DNA from: Letharia columbiana
Taxonomy: Eukaryota > Ascomycota > Lecanoromycetes > Lecanorales > Parmeliaceae
Assembly (NCBI RefSeq): GCF_014066305.1
Contig: NW_023501043.1
Span: 620,001 to 684,000 of the forward strand
Reading direction: 5' to 3'
Length of the DNA stretch: 64,000 bases
Of this stretch, positions 9,937-19,756 are shown piece after piece. The stretch's first letter is position 1; every line of letters starts with the position of its first letter. Position numbers and translations under genes: made by a program. Under the pieces are notes generated by a model, which searched no databases, had not been told where the DNA came from, and was given only the letters and a program-made list of their open reading frames with translations.

Positions 9937-12441
9937 TCAACTATATCCGTAGCCAATACCGCCAAGACCCTCACTGTCACTGCCACCAGTGGAATTGTCT
10001 CCGTAAAAAACGTTCCCGGTTTCATTGCTGGATTGAAAGTCGCAGTGTTGATCCAGAGTGGGCATTTGCTGACTGGCGGCAAGTCTATGGAGCGTTCGGT
10101 CGTGTTCCGGCCGCTGAGGGGAAGCATAAATGTTCTGGTGCAAGTCTTGAGCGAAGGGGTCTTCCAGATTCTGAGCCTGTAGTAAATATGCGGCTTCAAG
10201 GCTGGCTTTCTGCTGGTGATGCTGGTTGCTGTTTGTAGACGGCTTGGTCCTCTTAGGAGTATGAGGATTTGGACGAGCAAACTTGGGTTCAAGCGCGGAA
10301 AGCGACCTATCCGTTTCTCCGTCACTTAACGGCTCGTCACCCAATTTCTCCTCATCATCTTGATCATCTTCCATTTGGGCTTGTCCACGCTTCTTCGTCT
10401 TTATCATGGGCTTTCCTTTGCCCTGACCTTTCTCACCCAGATGCTCACGCCCTAGACGGATTGCCTCTGCCTTCTGATAATTGATTCGGCGGTTGTTCTT
10501 GACGCGCTGCAGAATGTCAGCTTTGGATCAAGTAAATGCTGAAGAACGGAACATACATCTTTCGCGTATTGCGGATCGTCAACCACACTGTAAGAGTAAG
10601 GAGGCTCTATCAAATGCTTGCACACCGTCTTTTGAAACTAAGACCACAATATCAGCAGAGTCCGCCGAACATAGTGAATGAGAGAGGGCGGCAGTACCGT
10701 AAGAGTCTCGCACAAGGCATCGAAACGCTTCTCAAATGATGCATACTGATTGATAGGTCTCTTTTCCCCCAGTGGAGTTCCCTCTTGTTGTTGAGCTTGC
10801 TTAGTCAAACTCTAAAGCATCTGAAGTCAATGTCATTGCCTTCAAGAGCACACTGTAAAGGTTCGCACTCACCAACAAGTCCACGCATACTTCTCTAATT
10901 CTCAACGCTTTGGCCTTGCGAACTTTCTCCCAGGTTTTCTGCATGCCTAGATTGTCCTCAACGTTGTCTGTATTATGCATTGCATCAACCAGTGCTGCGA
11001 CATTGGTGTGATCTGTTGGGCTCAAGTGCGTCAAATCCGCTGTTTGAAGCGCGACGGGATCGATGACCGCCTCGTTGTCATCATTACTCTTCAATTCCTG
11101 CTTTACGCGTCGCTTCTTCTGTATCTCCCGCGGGGCCATTTGACTCTTGAAGTTGGGGGTGGACACCACGTGATCCGAACCAGGTGAAGACAGCTCGCGC
11201 TTTACGCTCATTGGGCTCGACCCGTTGAAGCCGGAATCCGTCGGTTCCTGGCTCATGAAACGCGCATCTCGAGTGTCGCTAAGTTGCATACGATACTGCT
11301 TCGGTGAGTGGCTGGGCATTGACTTCCCTGGGGACCCTGAGAGGTGGTGATGGCCCATGTACGGCGAGCGAATGGATTGTTGTTGGAACATTGGTTGGGG
11401 GTCGGGATACTGTGGCTTCTGGAAATGCCCAGCTTCCCAAGGATTTTGTCCCGAGTTTGATGTCACTGAAGTTCTTAAGCTGCTCTCTTGAAAAGGCTGA
11501 TGGTTCTGCAAGACTTGAGATCCTCGGCTTGGATTTTGTGCGCTGGCGATCCGACGGAATGGGGGCCTATTCGATGCATGCTGTACATTTTGGTAGTCAC
11601 CATGAGATAGTGACACGTTAGGCGCTTGGCCGTCGGTGAAGCCATAGTTAAGTGACATGGTGTCTGGCACTTGGTCGGTAGTAAAGATACCTGAAGCAGT
11701 CGTATCAAACGGTGAAAATTGTGGTAGCTGAGGATGAATTTGATGGCGTAAATGTGAAGGATGTCGTACAAAGTGCTGAGGCTTCAATGTCGGTGAAGCT
11801 TGTATCTCAGCGGGTACGCTAGCGGAAGATGTGTTGTTCAGTACTTTGGGTGCAATTGGTACATATGTTGACATTGGCCTCCCAGTGGGTGTTGTTTGCT
11901 CAAAAGGATCATTCGATGATGCTGTAGCTGCATGGTTCTGGAACGAATTGTTTGGAACACAAAGTAGGCCTCCAGAGGGTGCAATGTGAGTTTGACTTTG
12001 TCTCGCATTGGTAGAACTCGCGCTTGTCATTGAGGATTCCCCCTGTTGCACGAGTGTTTTTGGGGAATTGTTGCTTGCATTCGAGAAGCTTTGATTTGCG
12101 CTGGGGTGGCCGTTGCTTGTATTCGGGGTTGTATTTTTGCGCGACTCATGCGATTGTTGTAATAGGTGTAGGCCCGAAGGATTGCTGTCCGTACCCGAGC
12201 TTCCATGGCTTGGCTGGGAGCCATATCCGCTTGCAAATGGACTCTGTCGACCACTGCCAGGTAAATCAGGGTTGGAGCAGTTGGGTGACGGAAGACACCC
12301 AGGCGTTTTTGCTTTATAGAAATCCATATCGAAGGAATCAAGGAGCTCGTTGCTCAATGGCATATCCTCAAATCTGCCATTTTGACAGCATACATCAAGT
12401 TCTTGCATTTTTTGGAAGTCTTGTTGATAAGTTTGGTCCAT
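9937..12441 (-). CDS. Four-exon gene, 773-aa low-complexity nuclear-type protein
   Basis: I joined exons 12441-10873, 10799-10698, 10637-10557 and 10506-9937. All junctions are GT..AG, the introns are 73, 60 and 50 bp, and every exon length is a multiple of three, giving 773 aa. The first 420 residues are Ser/Gln/Asn/Pro-rich and disordered. A basic KKRRVKQELK segment near residue 444 could be a nuclear signal. Next comes the most conserved-looking part (DLTHLSPTDHTNVAALVDAM, then a basic helical stretch), extending across the introns into NQYASFEKRFDALCETL, TVCKHLIEPPY and RVKNNRRINYQKAEAIRLG. The C-terminus is again low complexity. No domain is named with confidence; a chromatin or transcription role is only a guess. 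The clean splice phases argue that it is a functional gene. Confidence 0.75.
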
Positions 12442-12655
12442 GATGTAAGGATTTCCAGCACTGGACGACTCAAGTCACCTGATGTCTCAAGTCAATGCAA
12501 AGAGTGGTTGGTGAATTGTAAAAAGTGACTGTTTCGAGTCTAGGGAGATGAATAACTGGCGTCCGAACGAGTGAAGCCCAGAAAGCCGCGGTAATCAATT
12601 GACCGGAATTTGACCAGTAGCACCGGAAGTTCCGATGATGGATGTGGGTCGAGAT
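12442..12655. promoter_or_regulatory. 5' flank of the four-exon gene
   Basis: Short non-coding interval upstream of the ATG at 12441 and next to the gag relic. It presumably holds the promoter; no clear TATA box or known operator was seen. Confidence 0.35.
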
Positions 12656-13285
12656 TCAAGCTCTGGGGGAGTGCGCAAGCGCATTGACTGAAGAGTAGGG
12701 GCTAAGACGTCGTCTGGCAGATATATGTTGAATAGCCTCACCTCCGAGTCTTGTTATGACGTATGCAATTTTGAAAGCATAGGTGGGGAAATGATCATTG
12801 TTGTGAGTGAGTTTGTCATTAATTCTCATCTTCCAGTCATCAAATGGAACATTTGTACTGACACCATTGAAAACAGGTGGATCTGGAAGCCTAGTGCTAA
12901 GCGGCTGCCTGAGTGGCTGTCTGATTTGCGGTGAAATCAGTCGATGTCGATTTGCTCTAAGTGCTTCGAAATCTCGTGGAGTGGGTGGAGGTGGGGACGG
13001 GGGTGGAAGAGCAGAGATCCCGGCCGAGTTTTGGCCTTGTGTCTCGAATTCTTGAGCCTGATTCTCCCCCGGCTGAATCGATGTTCCATGATATCGCTGG
13101 TAAAGGTCCTCAGCAGATAGAGAGCGCTGCATCTGTGGCATGTGGAGTGATGGCGAGTTGGGAGGTGAATATCTTCTATGTAGGTCGTCGTATGTAAGGT
13201 AGGGCTGGTCATGGTATGTAGGTGATCGGCGATGTGGAGGTATGTATCTTGGTGTTGATGTAGGTGGGTTTGAGTCGGAATTCAT
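12656..13285 (-). pseudogene. Ty3/gypsy gag fragment
   Basis: The minus-strand frame from the ATG at 13285 gives about 208 residues: a Pro/Ser/Tyr-rich N-terminus (TSTPRYIPPHRRSPT), then LPDPPVFNGVSTNVPFDDW and KLTHNNDHFPTYAFKIAYVI, the signature of fungal gypsy Gag (pro-phe-x-gly, W, then a helical capsid-like stretch ending LGGEAIQHI). After that the frame turns into unrelated residues and stops, which looks like a frameshift or junction near 12715. No zinc knuckle, protease or RT follows, so the element is truncated. The upstream part of the same open frame (to 13417) is probably leader rather than protein. Confidence 0.7.
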
Positions 13286-13520
13286 GATGTGTTGAATGTA
13301 GGTAAAAATGAGGCGGAGAAGGCAGGCGTGAAAGTGAAAATTTTGGCTGAGCTTCTCTGCAGACACCAAATAGTGTTGTTTCTTTGCAAGGGTCTGCAAC
13401 ACTTGTATTTTGACCAATCAAGTCGCCGTGAAGCCTGTAAGTACTCTGAGCAGTGTTCTTTCGAATGGTAGAAAGTCCGCCGGGGTCTGTTATCCAGTGA
13501 TAGACTTTTTGCGGGGAAGG
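13286..13520 (-). repeat. Leader of the gypsy relic, repeated near 49 kb
   Basis: The segment with TTTCTTTGCAAGGGTCTG, a CCGTGAAG block and TTCTTTCGAATGGT matches 48970-49065 in order and spacing, with substitutions. It lies directly 5' of gag on the minus strand and so is probably the region between LTR and gag. The LTR boundaries were not resolved. Confidence 0.45.
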
Positions 13521-13833
13521 GAGCGGAGAAGAGTTTCTTGTATTCGATGTAGGGAACTCGTTTTTTGATGGATTGGGCTACTGTCGATAATGTAGGCTGT
13601 CTGATGTAGGTTCTTTCGAATGGTGTATGTGAGCCTCACATTGTGAGAGTTTCTGTATGATAGAATTACCCAGCGTTTTCTTTATCAGGCTCGGTCGCTT
13701 GACGCGAATTTGTTGACCATTCCTTCTCGTTTCGCTTAGATGCCAGTCCCGAAAATGGCAAAAGGGTGCTCAGAAAGTGAAAAACCCGTCAGTTCTCTTC
13801 GCCGGGGGGTGTACGAAGGAGCCTTACTATAAG

Positions 13834-13998
13834 TGTCAGGACCAGCATAGGTGCGATACCAGTATGGGTGAGGTAGATCAAGGATAATAAGGCTACCGAA
13901 CTATGTATGTAGGAAGGAGGCATGATATAGTAGGAGATGCCTCCGCCAAGGCACTAGGCCATAGGGCTGAGTGGTGTGTCAAGGGTACGCTCGTAACA
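13834..13998. repeat. E-family repeat, LTR-like
   Basis: Runs from TGTCAGGACCAGCATAGG to TACGCTCGTAACA. Related copies occur at about 53935-54147 (same strand), 58405-58580 (inverted) and 60930-61058 (same strand, RIP-mutated). A TG start and CA end suggest a solo LTR, but the flanking pentamers (ATAAG and TAAAG) match only in part. Confidence 0.5.
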
Positions 13999-14048
13999 TA
14001 AAGACGTTATAAAAGAAAGAGTAATCGTATGGGAACACGCTACACTTA

Positions 14049-14520
14049 GTATGGGCCACCCCAACGCTAAGGCCGCCCCAACACCAATTTTTTCAATAAT
14101 TTAAACCATCCATCCCTCACCTATCTACCACAACCACAACCATGCCTGACTCATATGCCGTCATTCAGGAACGTATCCAGAAGGCTTTAGCCACTATTGC
14201 CCCCGGAACAAAGCCCAAAGTCACTCGATTGGCTGCTGAATTCAACGTGCCCTACGATCAGCTCCTAAATCGCTACAATGGGATCCCCCCCAAAGACAGC
14301 CACTCTTACGCGCTCACAGATCATGAAGAACAGGCCCTACATCAGTACATACAACGGCTCGATGGATTGGGAATGTCTTGTCGTCGTCCGATGCTTAAAA
14401 GAGCTGCAAACTCCATACTCCGCGAGCGCCCTGGCCCCACCAAGTACCTAGGTAATCATTGGCCCACGCGATTTTTGAAGCGCAATTCTCAGTACAAAAT
14501 GCGCAAAAGGCCTATGAATT
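14049..14520 (+). mobile_element. 5' part of a second pogo/Fot1-like element
   Basis: A GC-rich start (GTATGGGCCACCCCAACGCT) follows a TA dinucleotide at 14047-14048 and leads, after a short leader, into a transposase N-terminus. The element is cut at about 14510 by C-family repeat sequence, and the right end is absent. Confidence 0.6.
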
Positions 14521-14522
14521 AA
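14142..14522 (+). pseudogene. pogo/Fot1 transposase N-terminus (HTH and CENP-B-type), truncated
   Basis: The 126-residue frame starts MPDSYAVIQERIQKALATI and contains a Psq/HTH-like segment (TRLAAEFNVPYDQLLNRYNG), then the CENP-B-type HTH (LTDHEEQALHQYIQRLDGLG) and the hallmark GNHWPTRFLKRNSQYKMRKR near residues 106-124. The family normally continues into a DDE domain of 300 or more residues. Here the frame ends two codons into C-repeat DNA. The surviving part has no internal stop, so the disruption is younger than the RIP-degraded relic at 4952-8074. Confidence 0.85.
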
Positions 14523-15232
14523 ATTCATTTTTTTTTTTTGATCAGGGCTATCGAGTAAATAGGTGAGCGATATTTGAATTCCTTGCACTTTAATAATTAT
14601 AAGACTAAATTTAAAAATTCTTTTTTTATCTAAAAGCCCACATTTTATTCTATAATTAAAAAAAGGAAACCCAAAATTTTAATAGAAAACAAAAAAGTTA
14701 TTCTAAAATCAAATAATGTATACCTGTAAGCGAACTTTGATAAGCGATATTTTGAATTCCTTGCGCTTTAATAATATAAGACTAAATATGAGAATTCTTT
14801 TTCTCTCTGGAAGCCCACATTTCGTTCTTTAATTAAAAAAAAAATCTCAAAACTTTAATAGAAAATAAAAAAGTTATTCTGAAATCAAATAATGTATAAC
14901 TGTTTTTTGATCAGGGCTGTCCGGCTGTCCTATTTTTTTGATGGTTGCGGACGCTAATTTATTTACCCGCGATGACTCAGCCGGTCTAATCAAAGAGCGT
15001 ACTCCGTAGTGACCCTGAATTTATGATTGGCTGCACATACAAATTCAAGGTTTTCAAGCTCAGCCCTATCTTATTCTTTTATATATACTGATTAATTACT
15101 TTTATAAAATTATTTTATTTATTATAGTAATAGCAATTATAATAATAATAAAAGAAATTTTTAATATTCTAATATTATATATTACGAGTAAAGGCCTATG
15201 AATTAAATTAATAATTATTTTTTTAATTAGGA
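14510..15232. repeat. C-family repeat with tandem subunits
   Basis: It begins near AAGGCCTATGAATTAAATTC. Two copies of a unit of about 190 bp follow (GAGCGATATTTGAATTCCTT...TAATAGAAAACAAAAAAGTT). Beyond them lie a more GC segment (GGTTGCGGACGCTAATTTAT to GATTGGCTGCACATAC) and an AT-rich tail. Related copies are at 57733-58390 and inverted at 62257-63010. No coding frame. At 15191 the CCTATGAATTAAATT start occurs again, and the LTR retroelement inserted there. Confidence 0.65.
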
Positions 15233-15237
15233 CTATC

Positions 15238-15379
15238 TGTCATGAGATGCCTCAGGGACACTCATAGGGCCACTAGCGTAGGCTTGGCACCGCACATATC
15301 TGCCTGCAGACCACATAGATTAATCAACATCTTTTACACCACACACATATATGAGTCAAACCATAATGATTCCTTAACA
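15238..15379 (+). repeat. Left LTR (142 bp)
   Basis: TG...CA ends, identical to the right LTR at 16415-16556 by eye. An LTR of this length is at the short end for fungal retroelements. Confidence 0.93.
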
Positions 15380-15381
15380 AT

Positions 15382-15395
15382 TGGTAGCAACACCT
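15382..15395 (+). other. Primer-binding-site-like sequence
   Basis: TGGTAGCAACACCT starts two bases after the left LTR. TGG followed by a tRNA 3'-end complement is the usual layout; which tRNA is not determined. Confidence 0.55.
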
Positions 15396-15564
15396 GGCCC
15401 TACTTCATAGGATATCCAGGCGTCATCAGACGTTTACGCAAAGCCTGCATCAACACCTAATAGTGCAACGCTCCAAGCCGGACCTCTAACACACTCGCTG
15501 TCATCGAGTACCTTTTGACAAAACCCACGCCCACATCGATCCTTTCGCTAGGCCTATCGATATC

Positions 15565-16245
15565 ATGAATTCATACGCTGCAAGACTTGCCTCATTCACG
15601 TCATGGCCACACGTATGTCCAAGTGCCTCTACCGTAGCCCGTGCTGGCTTTCATCGAGAATACGACCCTACTTTTCCATCTCCGGATCTCACTGTATGCT
15701 CACTATGCGGTCTTGATCCCTGTGACTGGGACAGTGACGGTAGTCCATTCGATTTCCACGCTACTCGATCACCGGAGTGTCCATTCGTACGTGCAATACA
15801 GCAGAAGAAGAAGCACCGGAATCAAAAGACTCGCCAGCAATATAAGAGGTCTCTACAAGCCGTCCAGCCAGCTATCCAGCCAGCCACTCAGCCAATCACT
15901 CAGCCAGCTCACCAATCCACTCAATTAGCCACTCAGCCAGAGCACTCAGTTGAGCAAGAGGAGGAACTACAACAGGCAAATGCGGAGAACACGGCGGAGA
16001 AAGCAAGCGGCAGCAAGGCCATCAGCACCAAGAACACGGCTCAGCTCTCTACGATCCCACGTCAAGTCATCACTCAGCAAGCGGAGAACACCACTGCAAC
16101 TTGGCCTATCATCCCCACTGCATTGATATGGTACATCACTGCAATGACGAAACAAGAGAAGGATCTACTGCGACGATCACAGCCAATTGGGCCACTGCAG
16201 GAGGACATCGGACGATGCATATTTGGACGAATTAAAACCGTCTGA
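15565..16245 (+). CDS. BIR-domain protein encoded inside the LTR retroelement
   Basis: The 226-residue ORF opens with MNSYAARLASFTSWPH. Residues 7-75 fit the BIR (baculoviral IAP repeat) fold: R-x3-F-x2-WP at the start, ARAGF at 25-29, then zinc ligands C45, C48, H65 and C72, which give exactly C-x2-C-x16-H-x6-C, with W55-D-x-D and CPFV after the last ligand. A basic stretch follows (KKKHRNQKTRQQYKRS), then Gln/Pro/Thr repeats of the form QPAxQPxTQ and an acidic region. In other fungi, BIR domains occur in Bir1/survivin-type chromosomal passenger proteins. Here the ORF takes the place of all retroelement genes, so it is probably captured host coding sequence. There is no RING or other partner domain. 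A biological function of this copy is unproven. Confidence 0.85.
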   Translation: MNSYAARLASFTSWPHVCPSASTVARAGFHREYDPTFPSPDLTVCSLCGLDPCDWDSDGSPFDFHATRSPECPFVRAIQQKKKHRNQKTRQQYKRSLQAVQPAIQPATQPITQPAHQSTQLATQPEHSVEQEEELQQANAENTAEKASGSKAISTKNTAQLSTIPRQVITQQAENTTATWPIIPTALIWYITAMTKQEKDLLRRSQPIGPLQEDIGRCIFGRIKTV

Positions 16246-16414
16246 TGTCGTGCTCCGGTACTATTCGAAGGGTTTCACTGCGACAGAAGATCTCGGGGGA
16301 ATCACACCACTAATTAGCACGGTGTCTCCATTTCTTTCCGGTTTTTCGAAAAGAACCATGCATGCATACTTCTTGCCATGAGGACATGGCATTTCTCTGT
16401 TTTTTGTGGGCAAT

Positions 16415-16556
16415 TGTCATGAGATGCCTCAGGGACACTCATAGGGCCACTAGCGTAGGCTTGGCACCGCACATATCTGCCTGCAGACCACATAGATTAA
16501 TCAACATCTTTTACACCACACACATATATGAGTCAAACCATAATGATTCCTTAACA
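16415..16556 (+). repeat. Right LTR (142 bp)
   Basis: Identical to the left LTR. It is preceded by TTTTTTGTGGGCAAT, at best a weak polypurine tract, and followed by the CTATC duplication. Confidence 0.93.
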
Positions 16557-16575
16557 CTATCGAGTAAGTACTTTA

Positions 16576-17281
16576 GAGCCCCTTCTGCAACCACATATTT
16601 TGGAAATAACCCCTAGATATTTCCACTAATTTTCAGCTTAGCGTCAAATATATACAGGGTATCGTTCTGTAACCATATTTCCACATATTTTCGCTTATTA
16701 AGCGAAAACAGGCTTGAAAATATCTGAAAACAACCCTCGAGGGTTGTTTTCAGCCAAAATAAGGCTAAGAACGCCAAGAATAGTGGACATCTATGACCGA
16801 TATATATATATTATTCTCTTTTTCTTATCCATGCTTCAGATTTGAAGCCGGTGTCTACTCTCTTGCTAAGACGATATTGTTGTACCATTTCGAAATGTTG
16901 CCTTCATAGTCTGGCTCCAAATCATAGGCAATGAGACACCGGTACCGGTAGACATGGAGCAGGCTCATTTGGGGCAATAATGGGAGTAATAGGAGTACCA
17001 ATGATAGTCAAAGCCTGTGCAGCAGTAGCAGCAGGTATCTCGGCCATGGTGATGTGGAATGGTAGGAATTCAATGGTTTTTTACGGAGAAGACAATTTTT
17101 GCGACGATTCTGACTCAGCCTCAGAAACAGGGTTACAGAACGGAACCGTACACATATTCTACTTGTTTTGGAAATATTCTAGCGTTATTTTCAAGCCTTG
17201 TTTTCATTAGCCAAGTGGTGGCGTTATTTAGTGGAAATAAGTAGGGGTTATTTCCAAAATATGTGGTTGCAGAAGGGGCCC
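16576..17281. mobile_element. Harbinger-like MITE (706 bp) with TTA duplication
   Basis: The left end, GAGCCCCTTCTGCAACCACA at 16576, and the right end, complement GGGCCCCTTCTGCAACCACA at 17281, match for about 40 bp. They are flanked by TTA (16573-16575 and 17282-17284). A three-base TWA target and a GG/GAG start are typical of PIF/Harbinger. The longest frame inside (16980-17210, 76 codons) shows no transposase motif, so it is non-autonomous. Confidence 0.8.
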
Positions 17282-17284
17282 TTA

Positions 17285-17789
17285 GGCCTCTTAAGACTGT
17301 CTGGCCGGAGGGGAGGTCGGTAGTGGGGGGGGGGGACCTCTGACTGCGTCGATTGGGAGGCATTTGTGAGGTAGTAAGGCCTCTTTCAATGAAACTACGT
17401 AGCAGCTATGCAATCACGAGGTCTAGATGCGTAGTTGATAGAATAGATAGATCAGTTGCTAGATGAACTAATAACTAAAGAAAGAAGAAGGGGAAAGGGG
17501 ACTCGCAAGTATTTAAGACTTTGTCAAGCATGTTGGATACTCGCCCTAGCTGCGTAGCCTGGCAAGCGACGCAAGCGAGCCTATCAGTTCGCTCCGAGTA
17601 CTTCCACCCTTACAGCATTTCGAAACGAACACTAAGGCAAAACACCAAGGATCGGCTACGCGAGATATACAGGAGCTTCAAATATGATAAGGAAGGTGGT
17701 AGAATGCGATATGGGAGAAGATTCATCTATTCAGTACTACTTTTGGTGGTGTGTGTGTGATTTTCTCAGTGCCAACTAGTGCTGTCTCG
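17285..17789. other. Interval without a confident gene; possible LTR
   Basis: It contains a G12 run at about 17325, a TGTGAGGTAGTAAGGCCTCT start at 17363, a TATA-like GTATTTAAGAC near 17510 and a TGTTGGATACTCGCC string at 17530. These could be pieces of LTRs, but no repeat partner or target duplication was found. The short open frames look like chance. Confidence 0.35.
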
Positions 17790-18150
17790 CTAGACGTCCC
17801 ACGAAAACTACACGCACAAATGAGTTCTAAATGATGATTGGCTGGGTCCTAAGGCCCAGCAGCACGTAGACAGCGGTCCACTATGCAGCTCAGCCCTAGG
17901 AAAACTCCCTCTACGTAAGGTAGAAGACCTGGAGTCTAAGTACAAGGAAACGCTGAAAAAACAAGGCGCGGGTGGGTGGGAAAAGTGCAAAAAAACCTCT
18001 TCTTGCGACGAGAGGAACAAGAATGAGGAGCAAAAAACAGGTGGGAACACCGCCTATTCAAGGCTCTTCCAACATGGCAATCTCGGCTATCCTGCCATAA
18101 GTGTGTGCTGTGCCTCTCCCTCACTAGCCCCCAGTCAAGCTGTGGCGAGT
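17790..18150 (+). repeat. LINE 5'-leader-like fragment left of the LINE
   Basis: It shares blocks in order with 34920-35230 and 52685-53010: AAAACTCCC, AGACCTGGAGT, GGTGGGTGGGA, GAATGAGGAGC or GAATGAAGAGC, AAACAGGTGG, and CTAGCCCCCAGTC...CTGTGGCGA. The three segments seem to be 5' regions of Tad1-like LINEs. This one ends exactly where the target duplication of the neighbouring LINE begins, so it may belong to an older insertion. Confidence 0.5.
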
Positions 18151-18164
18151 ATTCCAACGTTTTC

Positions 18165-19756
18165 TAGCTGCTGCCCTCAGGGCGGCGGTAGCATTTGCAG
18201 AAAGGGCGAACGATGAACCCAAAATCCAGACAGTCTTGGACGAAGTACGCAAACTAGCCATTGACTCAAGCAACCGAGACAGCAATATGGAGGAAAAGAT
18301 TACGCATATCAAGCACCAGGCAGCTAGCCTGGGAAGCAATACATCGACGGCCAGCTACGCCAGCGTACTGGGCCGGTCCTCGACATCCTCCTCCACCACC
18401 GGAGGAATCCCCATTGTACCACCAGCAATGCCGAAACAAGGCCAAGCACCATATAACAAGCTAAACGAGATCATTGTAAAGCTACAAGACGAGACAGCAA
18501 GCAAAGCATTGGAGGGGAAGACACCGAGCGAGATGACCACGATGGTCAATGGATATATAAAGAGCACGGACACCACAAGGAAACCTGTCAGGACGGCCAG
18601 GAGGCTAGCGAGTGGCGATATATGCATCATGGCTGCAAATGAGGAGGAGGCGAACAGACTGAGAAAAAGCAAGGATTGGACTCTGAAGATAAGTGGCAGC
18701 GCGAGAGTGATCACCAAAACGTATGGCCTCCTACTCCATGGAGTGAGGATCAATACATTCGACACCAAAGACATGGCCACGGCAATCAAAAGGGTTCAGA
18801 ACGAGAACGCCAACACGCTGAGCCTCGACATAGTGTGGCTGGGCTGGTTCGGCGCGAATAAAGAGGGTTATGACAAGGGTTCATTGATCATCGAATTAGC
18901 ATCCCCAGAGGAAGGAAATAGAGCACTGGAAGAAGGCCTAGTTATCGGTTCGGAACTACATGGCTGTTGCGTCTACAACAAGCAGTGTAGATCGAAGCAA
19001 TGCTTCGTATGCTGGAAATACGGTCACCTGTCGACTGCATGCCCTAAAAAGGATCACTCAGTGTGCGGGAAATGCTCAGGGGAGCATCATCATAAAGATT
19101 GCACGGCCGACACTCGCAAATGCCCGGTTTGCGAGGGACCACATGAGGCTTGGAACAAGGTATGTACAGCAAAGAAGAGGGAGATAGCGAGAATGAGAAT
19201 GGCGAGACAATGGACTCCTTCACGATTCGTGACAACGAAGGAGGCACCGGCTAGCTACCAAACAAGCGATCAATCAAACAACTACTTTCAGAATGCGTCC
19301 AATCGTGGGCGAAACGAGGAATTTTTCCCGAGGCTGGCATCCACGCGCGGTGGGCCAGCAGGCAGAGGTAGGATAGTCAGCAGGGGAGGAATCAGAGCGC
19401 CGGACCTCGAAAGAACTACTACACCGAATCTCCAGCCGAGTGGAAGGAGGTATGCTTCCACATCACCAACAAGGGCCTCGCCTAGAAACAGATCGCCCTC
19501 CAAAGCAGTAGACGAAGCCAAACGATATGAGGACGGTATAGCGGCAGGGGAAATTAACAACCCCGAGGACGACAGACAGCCCCTGAGTCAAAAGAGTGGC
19601 AATGAGAGAATTGCGGTCCCCGTCAATGGGAACAAAAAGAGACATATCCGGTCCATCGACGACCAAGAAAAGGAGAACACTCAGGAAGGGGATACGGACT
19701 CTATGGACTGGGCGGAGCGAGTAAGCAACACTAACAATAACACCGAGAAATGGTAG
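18165..19756 (+). pseudogene. LINE ORF1 (gag-like) with zinc knuckles, 5'-truncated
   Basis: The frame is open from the left edge of the LINE to TAG at 19754-19756, about 530 codons. No ATG lies at the expected start, and the first residues (LAAALRAAVAFAERAND) look internal, so the N-terminus is missing. Order: an alpha-helical Ala-rich start, a Ser/Thr linker, an RRM-like middle part (about residues 110-260), then CCHC knuckles (CFVCWKYGHLSTACPKKDH, CGKCSGEHHHKDC, CPVCEGPH) and a basic, Arg/Ser/Pro-rich tail. ORF1 proteins bind element RNA. The stop overlaps the ORF2 start (ATGGTAG), which suggests coupled translation. Confidence 0.8.

Larger units (their letters stand above)
15238..16556 (+). 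mobile_element. 1,319-bp LTR retroelement carrying a BIR-domain ORF
   Basis: Two direct repeats of 142 bp (15238-15379 and 16415-16556) appear identical base for base, start TGTCATGAG and end CTTAACA. Both flanks are CTATC (15233-15237 and 16557-16561), a perfect 5-bp target duplication, and the site rejoins the C-family sequence AGGGCTATCGAGTAAGTA. A primer-binding-like TGGTAGC follows the left LTR. There is no gag, protease, RT or integrase, so it is non-autonomous, of TRIM size. Instead it carries one 226-codon ORF with a BIR zinc-binding domain. Identical LTRs and the absence of RIP mean a very recent insertion. Confidence 0.93.

Noticed and set aside
12027..12443. Plus-strand and second minus-strand ORFs over the four-exon gene
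   Set aside because: They overlap the long spliced frame, lack motifs and end at random; treated as shadows.
13834..13998. Solo LTR with target duplication
   Set aside because: TG...CA ends fit, but ATAAG and TAAAG differ in two of five positions, so the insertion claim was reduced to an LTR-like repeat.
16980..17210. 76-codon ORF inside the Harbinger-like MITE as transposase
   Set aside because: No Myb-like or DDE motif and too short; the MITE is taken as non-autonomous.
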